64,000 bases of DNA from Marinobacter salinus. GTDB taxonomy: Bacteria > Pseudomonadota > Gammaproteobacteria > Pseudomonadales > Oleiphilaceae. This document shows positions 58,632 through 64,000 of the stretch, in pieces. How positions within the stretch are numbered: the stretch's first letter is position 1; each line of letters begins with the position of its first letter. The notes beneath the pieces were generated by a model. That model saw nothing but the letters and a program-made list of their open reading frames with translations, was not told the origin of the DNA and did no database searches. The translations under genes and the position numbers were made by a program. The stretch lies in assembly GCF_001854125.1 (NCBI RefSeq), contig NZ_CP017715.1:1674001-1738000 (forward strand). The letters are read 5' to 3'.

Positions 58632-59969
58632 CTATTGCCCGTCACCATTCCCGATGACGGAAGCCGGCTGCCAACGGTAGTAAAGGACCTGATACAGGGA
58701 TTCAAACACCTGCTCGGCCTCCTGTTCATCCACTGGCATAGGCTGATAAGAAAACATCGTCTGTTCGGCGTCTTCTGCACCATTGGCTGAGCTCGACGGC
58801 GTTTCCAGCATTTCCGATGCATTCGGTGTCGAGTCAACCTCTTCCGATGCGTCGGGCACCCGTGCCTCAGCAAGAGGCGACGGGCCGGCGCTTCGGTTCT
58901 GTTCCGGTTCCAGGGCCACAAAACGCGGATCCAGCGCTATGTACTCCTTGAGCTGATCAAGCTCGCCTGAAAACGCGACCCTCATGGTCAGCTGCTCACC
59001 CTTGACCCGTGATGCTCCGGCACTGACAACTGGCGTAAGTCCCTCAAGAACCTCATTAACCCTGCCGTAATCCGCCAGTGAGGTAACACCTCGCAGCACG
59101 ATATCGACCTGAGGCGATTCGCCCACCTCCGCTGCCGCCACAGCGTACCGGCTCGCATACAACTCTGCCCACCGGTTCACAACGGATTGAGCCAACGCCT
59201 CGGGAGTGGCTGCCGTTACCGATTCCTCACCCGCATTCATCGCCATACCATCGAACACCCAGCCCGCGCGCCACTGCCCGCCATTTCGGCTGACCCGAAC
59301 CAACGCCAGGGCGTCGTGATCCGTTTCGCCGGTTACAGTACTAATTCGACTGACGAACTGGCCCCATATATCAGAGAGCAACTCCCGGTCACCACTGAAA
59401 CCTGCATCAGGCAGAACGACCGGAAGGCCCCTGTCCTCGGCAGCCTGCTCAAATGCCGACTGCCAGATACTGGTTGTCTGCCCGGCTACGGATGTCGCCA
59501 ATTCACGGCTCCTGGTAATGAGTGACCGGGAGCCCCGGTCTTCAACAGCAATCCAGGCCAGGGTCAGGGGACGATTAGCGCCCCAGACCGGCGCCTCGAC
59601 CGAGGCCAGAGCGCGGTTAACACCAACGGCGCCAAAGGTCATTCGTAACCGGCTTTCTCCGGACTCGCCGCGAAGAACCTGATACGACAATAATAAAGAC
59701 TCGGCGCCGGCGAGCAGGTCATCGACGCCCTCCCGGGCCAGGACCTGACGGGTGCCTGAAACGCGTACAAACACCTTCGCGAGACCATCAGCGTAACCTT
59801 CCGCAAGCTGCTCCGGTGACGACCCCGTCACTGGCACCTCCACAGCATAGAGGCCGGAAACGGTCACAGCAGTCGCCGGAGCACTCATAGCCGCCAGAAA
59901 TAACCCTAGCAAGACAAACCATGCGGCCGGTCCCGGCTTATAGGCCGCCTTTGATCCTGATACTGACAT
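58632..59969 (-). CDS. DUF2066 family exported protein
   Basis: A 445-aa protein with a signal peptide (GPAAWFVLLGLFLAAMSAPATAVT, cleavage near ATA-V). The body VSGLYAVEVPVTGSSPEQLAEGYADGLAKVFVRVSGTRQVL is the DUF2066 pattern; function is not known. The C-terminal quarter is disordered (Ser/Pro/Glu/Asn-rich) and not membrane spanning. AGGGTG precedes ATG 59969, chosen over the frame extension to 59990. It lies upstream of pgsA-like and hda in the same direction. Confidence 0.87.
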   Translation of the reverse strand: MSVSGSKAAYKPGPAAWFVLLGLFLAAMSAPATAVTVSGLYAVEVPVTGSSPEQLAEGYADGLAKVFVRVSGTRQVLAREGVDDLLAGAESLLLSYQVLRGESGESRLRMTFGAVGVNRALASVEAPVWGANRPLTLAWIAVEDRGSRSLITRSRELATSVAGQTTSIWQSAFEQAAEDRGLPVVLPDAGFSGDRELLSDIWGQFVSRISTVTGETDHDALALVRVSRNGGQWRAGWVFDGMAMNAGEESVTAATPEALAQSVVNRWAELYASRYAVAAAEVGESPQVDIVLRGVTSLADYGRVNEVLEGLTPVVSAGASRVKGEQLTMRVAFSGELDQLKEYIALDPRFVALEPEQNRSAGPSPLAEARVPDASEEVDSTPNASEMLETPSSSANGAEDAEQTMFSYQPMPVDEQEAEQVFESLYQVLYYRWQPASVIGNGDGQ

Positions 59970-60180
59970 GAAACACCCTGCAGTTCGCATGAATGGCGCA
60001 TAGGATACACCATGCCCCCGGATGTGAGTAGCTGACAGGGGTTTCGGAAAAGCAATATTGACCTCAGCTGGCCTACTTGCCCTTAAAGGCTAAATCGATA
60101 CGAGGAATTACATTTGGAGCCCTACACAGCACCTGTTAAAATCCGCCGCCTGACCCACTGGCCAACGGTTAAAGTACACC

Positions 60181-61245
60181 ATGAGCGAACAGAAGCCCTC
60201 CCTGACCTACCGCGATGCTGGCGTTGATATCGACGCCGGCAATGAACTCGTAAGCCGCATCAAGAATACCGCAGCGCGCACCCGCCGCCCGGAAGTTCTC
60301 GGCGGACTGGGCGGGTTTGGCGCCATGGTCTCGATCCCTGCCGGTTATAATGAGCCCGTTCTGGTGTCAGGCACAGATGGTGTCGGCACCAAGTTGCGCC
60401 TGGCCATGCAGCTGCAGAAGCATGACCGGATCGGCATCGACCTGGTTGCCATGTGCGTGAACGACCTTATCGTTGGCGGTGCGGAGCCGCTGTTTTTCCT
60501 CGACTATTATGCCACTGGCAAGCTGAACGTGGATATCGCGGCGCAAGTTGTTTCAGGCATCGGCGAAGGCTGTGAGCAGGCTGGATGCTCGCTGGTTGGT
60601 GGCGAAACTGCGGAAATGCCCGGCATGTATGAGGGCGATGACTATGATCTCGCGGGTTTCTGCGTTGGCATTGCCGAACGCAGCGAAATCATCGACGGTA
60701 GCCGGGTCCAGTCCGGCGACGTGTTACTGGCACTGGGCTCGTCGGGCCCCCATTCCAATGGCTACTCTCTAATCCGGAAAATCCTGGAAGTCAGCAACGC
60801 GGATCTGGATCAACCTGTGGGCGACAGTACTCTGGCCAACGCCCTGATGGCCCCGACCCGCATTTACGTCAAGAATCTTCTCCAGCTGATTCGCGAAGTG
60901 GACGTGCGGGCAATGTCCCACATTACTGGCGGCGGCCTGCCGGAGAACATCCCCAGGGTTCTGCCGAAGGGCAGCGTCGCTGCAATCGACACCTCCAGCT
61001 GGGAATTGCCCCCGGTGTTCCAGTGGCTGAAAGACGCTGGCGGAGTCGCCGGCGAAGAAATGTACCGCACCTTCAACTGCGGCATTGGCATGATCGTCTG
61101 CGTTCCCGCCAACCAGAAAGAGCTGGCACTGGATACCTTGAGCGCTCTGGGAGAGACCGCGTGGCAGGTAGGCGTTATTGAAAGCGCCGAAAGCGCCGAC
61201 AACGATCCGGTGGTGCGTTATGCACCAGGACTTGTCTCGTCATGA
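60181..61245 (+). CDS. purM: Phosphoribosylformylglycinamidine cyclo-ligase (AIR synthetase)
   Basis: A 354-aa enzyme of purine synthesis that closes the imidazole ring. The N-terminal [22 protein letters not shown] and the ATP-binding [48 protein letters not shown] and [16 protein letters not shown] are typical. The gene overlaps purN by four bases (ATGA). The 211 bp before it hold no other gene. Confidence 0.97.
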   Translation: MSEQKPSLTYRDAGVDIDAGNELVSRIKNTAARTRRPEVLGGLGGFGAMVSIPAGYNEPVLVSGTDGVGTKLRLAMQLQKHDRIGIDLVAMCVNDLIVGGAEPLFFLDYYATGKLNVDIAAQVVSGIGEGCEQAGCSLVGGETAEMPGMYEGDDYDLAGFCVGIAERSEIIDGSRVQSGDVLLALGSSGPHSNGYSLIRKILEVSNADLDQPVGDSTLANALMAPTRIYVKNLLQLIREVDVRAMSHITGGGLPENIPRVLPKGSVAAIDTSSWELPPVFQWLKDAGGVAGEEMYRTFNCGIGMIVCVPANQKELALDTLSALGETAWQVGVIESAESADNDPVVRYAPGLVSS

Positions 61246-61904
61246 AAGCGGATCAGCCCACCCTGCCCCGTATTCTGGTCCTCGCCTCAGGTAGCGGCAC
61301 CAATCTGCAGGCGCTGATTGATGCCAGCCGGGAACGTGATTTCCCCGGCCAGATTATCGCTGTCGGCTGCAACCGGCCGAATGCATTTGCACTAGAACGG
61401 GCAGCGCAGGCCAACATAGAAACCTTCGTTATCGACCACACCAAGTACGGCTCCCGGGAGGAGTTTGATGGGGCGCTGATGGCGGAGATTCGTCGGCACA
61501 ACCCGGACCTGTTGGTGCTCGCCGGCTTTATGCGCATCCTCACGACGGATTTCGTTCGTGCGTTCCGGGGCAAAATGCTCAATGTCCACCCATCACTGCT
61601 TCCGGACTACACCGGGCTCAACACTCATAAAAGGGTGCTGGAAGCCGGCGACAAGCTTCATGGCGTATCCATTCATTTCGTCACAGAAGAACTGGATGGC
61701 GGCCCGGTGATCGCCCAGGCCGAGGTTAACGTCACTCCGGACGACACTCCTGAGACGCTGGCAGAGAAGGTTCAGGAAAAGGAACACATTCTCTATCCGA
61801 TCGTGGTTCGCTGGTTCTGCGAAGGCCGTATCCAGCTCGGCAGTGACTATGTGGCGTTTGATGGCGAGCCTATTGGGAAGCCCACACGGCTTCCTGATAA
61901 CTGA
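61242..61904 (+). CDS. purN: Phosphoribosylglycinamide formyltransferase 1
   Basis: A 220-aa enzyme that transfers a formyl group from 10-formyl-THF to GAR, the third step of purine synthesis. [18 protein letters not shown] is the phosphate-binding loop; the catalytic site is [23 protein letters not shown] (His) with [16 protein letters not shown] (Asp) further on. It overlaps purM; the pair is co-transcribed. Confidence 0.97.
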   Translation: MKADQPTLPRILVLASGSGTNLQALIDASRERDFPGQIIAVGCNRPNAFALERAAQANIETFVIDHTKYGSREEFDGALMAEIRRHNPDLLVLAGFMRILTTDFVRAFRGKMLNVHPSLLPDYTGLNTHKRVLEAGDKLHGVSIHFVTEELDGGPVIAQAEVNVTPDDTPETLAEKVQEKEHILYPIVVRWFCEGRIQLGSDYVAFDGEPIGKPTRLPDN

Positions 61905-61990
61905 GTCCCACCCTGAACGGATTGTCATCTCCCCATCGTTGGTAACCCGCTAGACTGTCGTCACAGATGACAGCTTTGGAATTACCGACA

Positions 61991-62737
61991 ATGCAAGCGA
62001 TTCGAAACACCGCGAACTCCCTGGCCCGGGGCATGGCAATCCTGCTATGCCTTGGCGCCTTCGCGATCCCTGCCATAACGCTCGCGGAAGAACAGCCCTT
62101 TCTTGCCCCCTTCGAAGCCAGCTACACAGCATCAATGGAAAAAGGCATTGCCCTGAACGGTAGCGCGAAACGGACGCTCACATCCCAGGGCGACGATGTC
62201 TGGCTGTACCGGACGGACGTGAAATCGTTTATCGCAAACATTGATGAGTCCCTGACGCTGAGATGGGAAAACAACCGGGTTGTGCCCCTGCGCTATCGCT
62301 ACCGGCTGTCCGGCTTTCTGGTGAAGGACCGGGAACAGTCTATTGATTTTGACTGGAAAACCGGATTTGCGACGGGAAAATATCGGGGCAAACCTTTCAA
62401 GCTGGAACTGCGGGAAGGCGCACTGGACCCATTGGGTTTTCAGCTTCAGCTTCACCATGATATCAGGGCCGGAAAGCGGGACATGACCTATCAGATTATC
62501 GACGGCGGCGACTACGACCAGGATCACTTTGCCGTGATTGACGAGGAACCCTTGAAAACACCCAACGGGATCGTAGCAACACTGAAGGCAGAGAAAGTCA
62601 GGGGCGAAGGCGCAAAGCGCGAAACATTGATGTGGTTCGCCCCGGATCAGGATTATTTACTCATCCGGCTGTTACAGGTAGAACCCGACGGCAGCAAATA
62701 CGAACTCAAACTGAAACAGGCAGCTCTGGGCGGTTAA
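61991..62737 (+). CDS. DUF3108 family exported protein
   Basis: A 248-aa protein with a signal peptide (ARGMAILLCLGAFAIPAITLAEE). The mature part is beta-rich with FEASYTASMEKGIALNGSAKRTL, WENNRVVPLRYRYRLSGF and DPLGFQLQLHHDIRAGKRDMTYQIIDGG, the DUF3108 pattern. The role is unknown. The start is set at ATG 61991, before the signal peptide; ATG 61967 is the alternative. It commonly lies near purMN in this group. Confidence 0.87.
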   Translation: MQAIRNTANSLARGMAILLCLGAFAIPAITLAEEQPFLAPFEASYTASMEKGIALNGSAKRTLTSQGDDVWLYRTDVKSFIANIDESLTLRWENNRVVPLRYRYRLSGFLVKDREQSIDFDWKTGFATGKYRGKPFKLELREGALDPLGFQLQLHHDIRAGKRDMTYQIIDGGDYDQDHFAVIDEEPLKTPNGIVATLKAEKVRGEGAKRETLMWFAPDQDYLLIRLLQVEPDGSKYELKLKQAALGG

Positions 62738-64000
62738 TCCGCCCGTCCTGCTTCGGCCCATACTGCTTTTACTTCATTCGCGATAATCCGCAAACCTTCC
62801 GCCACCCTGTCGTCATCCTGGGAATAGGTCACCCTCAGGCACTCGTGGCAGTGTTTCCAGTCATCCTCGGGGAGGCCGGGGAAGAAGTAGTGACCGGAAA
62901 CCACCAGCACACCTCGAGCCTTCAGACGCTGGTACAGCTCCAGACTGGTAATTGGCAAATCCGGGAACCATAACCAGAGGAACATCGCCCCTTCCGGCTT
63001 GTGAATGTACCAGCGGCAACTGTCCTCACCCATTGCCTCGCGGAACGTCGCTACGGCCTTCTCCATTTTCGCTTTGTAAAATGGACAAACCACATCCCGA
63101 CTCAGGGAGAGGATCTCGCCAGAACGAACCATCGGCTCGGCCAACATGGCACCGAAACTGCCCGTGGCCAGGTTCATGATGGCGTTGATTCCCGACAATG
63201 CCTTGATGATAGGCTCCGCCGCAATGACGATGCCGGTGCGGGCGGCCGGCATACCCAGTTTTGACAGACTCAGGCACAAGATAATCTGTTCATTCCAGGT
63301 GGGCTTTGCGTCCACAAACAACAGGCTTGGGAATGGCGTTCCGTATGCACCATCGACAATCAGAGGAACATCCTGCTCCCGCGCCAGCGCTTCAAGGCGG
63401 GCCAGCTCTTCGTCCGTAACAACATTGCCGGTCGGGTTGGTCGGCCTGGATACGCACACAGCACCGGTCTCGCCCGTCACCTCAACGGCATCAAAGTCTA
63501 CACGGTATTTGAATTCGTGAGCATCGGTGAAGGAGATTTCCGGCTGAACCGCATGGAACAAACCAGGCTCAATGCCTGCATCGGCGTACCCGATATACTC
63601 CGGCGCCAGGGGCAGCAGGATGTGTTTGCTCTGCCCGTCTCCGTAATCGCCACCAAACATATTGAAAAGCATGAAAAAAGCGGCCTGACTGCCATTGGTC
63701 AGGGCGATATTCTCTGGCCTCAGGCCCCAGCCATACTCCCGGTTCAGCAAGTCAACCAGTGACGCGATGAACTGTTTTTCACCCTGGGGCGGGTCATAGA
63801 CTCCAACCAGGCGGCGCACATCGCTTTCGCTCTGGCTCATCTCCGCCAGAATTTCCTGGACCCGCCGCTGTATTTCCGGAATGTGGCCGGGATTACCGCC
63901 ACCCATCATGATCATGTCGTCGCCGGATGCCATGGCATTACCCAGATCATCCATCAACGAGGTGATGCCGGCATCGGCAGTAAACTTGCGACCAAACGCA
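62734..64000 (-). CDS. avtA: Valine-pyruvate aminotransferase-like enzyme, N-terminus outside window
   Basis: At least 422 residues of a PLP-dependent class I/II aminotransferase; the frame runs off the right edge (AFGRKFTADAGITSLMDDLG is the first visible segment), so the start is missing. MIMMGGGNPGHIPEIQ, GVYDPPQGEKQFI, LSLSKLGMPAARTGIV (PLP lysine) and RVTYSQDDDRVAEGLRII fit AvtA, which makes valine from 2-ketoisovalerate with alanine as donor. Its stop overlaps the end of the DUF3108 gene by four bases in the opposite direction. Confidence 0.88.
   Translation of the reverse strand, partial: AFGRKFTADAGITSLMDDLGNAMASGDDMIMMGGGNPGHIPEIQRRVQEILAEMSQSESDVRRLVGVYDPPQGEKQFIASLVDLLNREYGWGLRPENIALTNGSQAAFFMLFNMFGGDYGDGQSKHILLPLAPEYIGYADAGIEPGLFHAVQPEISFTDAHEFKYRVDFDAVEVTGETGAVCVSRPTNPTGNVVTDEELARLEALAREQDVPLIVDGAYGTPFPSLLFVDAKPTWNEQIILCLSLSKLGMPAARTGIVIAAEPIIKALSGINAIMNLATGSFGAMLAEPMVRSGEILSLSRDVVCPFYKAKMEKAVATFREAMGEDSCRWYIHKPEGAMFLWLWFPDLPITSLELYQRLKARGVLVVSGHYFFPGLPEDDWKHCHECLRVTYSQDDDRVAEGLRIIANEVKAVWAEAGRAD

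Overview
The window looks like chromosome from a marine gammaproteobacterium, most probably Marinobacter or a close relative. The evidence is the gene order alaS-lysC-csrA-tRNA-Ser-tRNA-Arg-Arg, a Na+-type oxaloacetate decarboxylase, lptFG/pepA/holC/valS, purMN, an imuA-imuB-dnaE2 mutagenesis operon, and a high-GC background with AT-richer islands. The species call is inference; no rRNA or other marker that would fix it is present.

Bases 1-10657 are an integron. The integrase gene intI (9671-10657, plus) is preceded by a LexA box and an attI-like region of palindromes and repeats. Six cassettes run leftward on the minus strand: (1) a poorly coding cassette with a LexA box and a 25-bp perfect inverted repeat, (2) a yefM-yoeB toxin-antitoxin pair turned against the array, (3) a 73-aa protein, (4) a 116-aa protein, (5) a secreted 110-aa protein, (6) an OLD-family ATPase/TOPRIM nuclease that is a candidate phage-defence gene. 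Three attC sites are each broken inside the 3' core GTT by a mobile element. One holds a group IIC intron with its reverse transcriptase (6075-7915). Two hold diverged copies of an IS1182-like element (up to 1547, and 3335-5164), both with the same GTT/AAC junction. This attC-core targeting is the most unusual signal in the window.

Bases 10705-16414 hold phhB and, divergent from it, the SOS mutasome operon imuA-imuB-dnaE2 behind its own LexA box, so the integron and the error-prone polymerase genes sit side by side under the same kind of operator. Bases 16468-19884 hold the sodium pump operon oadGAB. These are followed by dbpA, a DUF2058 protein, a small secreted repeat protein and a large exported protein with a C-terminal sorting-like tail.

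Bases 24857-31495 hold a complete alternative rotary ATPase (N-ATPase) operon, atpDCQRBEFAG, with no separate delta gene. Its c subunit has the ESTxxY sodium-type motif but a Glu where classical Na+ rings have Gln.

Bases 31711-64000 are mostly core chromosome: two chemoreceptors, tRNA genes with csrA, lysC and alaS, LPS export (lptFG), pepA-holC-valS, panE and a cobalamin adenosyltransferase, ampDE, DUF1631, nadC, a ParA ATPase, hda with a CDP-alcohol phosphatidyltransferase and a DUF2066 protein, purMN, a DUF3108 protein, and an avtA-like aminotransferase that runs off the right edge. A 27-bp inverted repeat with nested hairpins lies between holC and valS.
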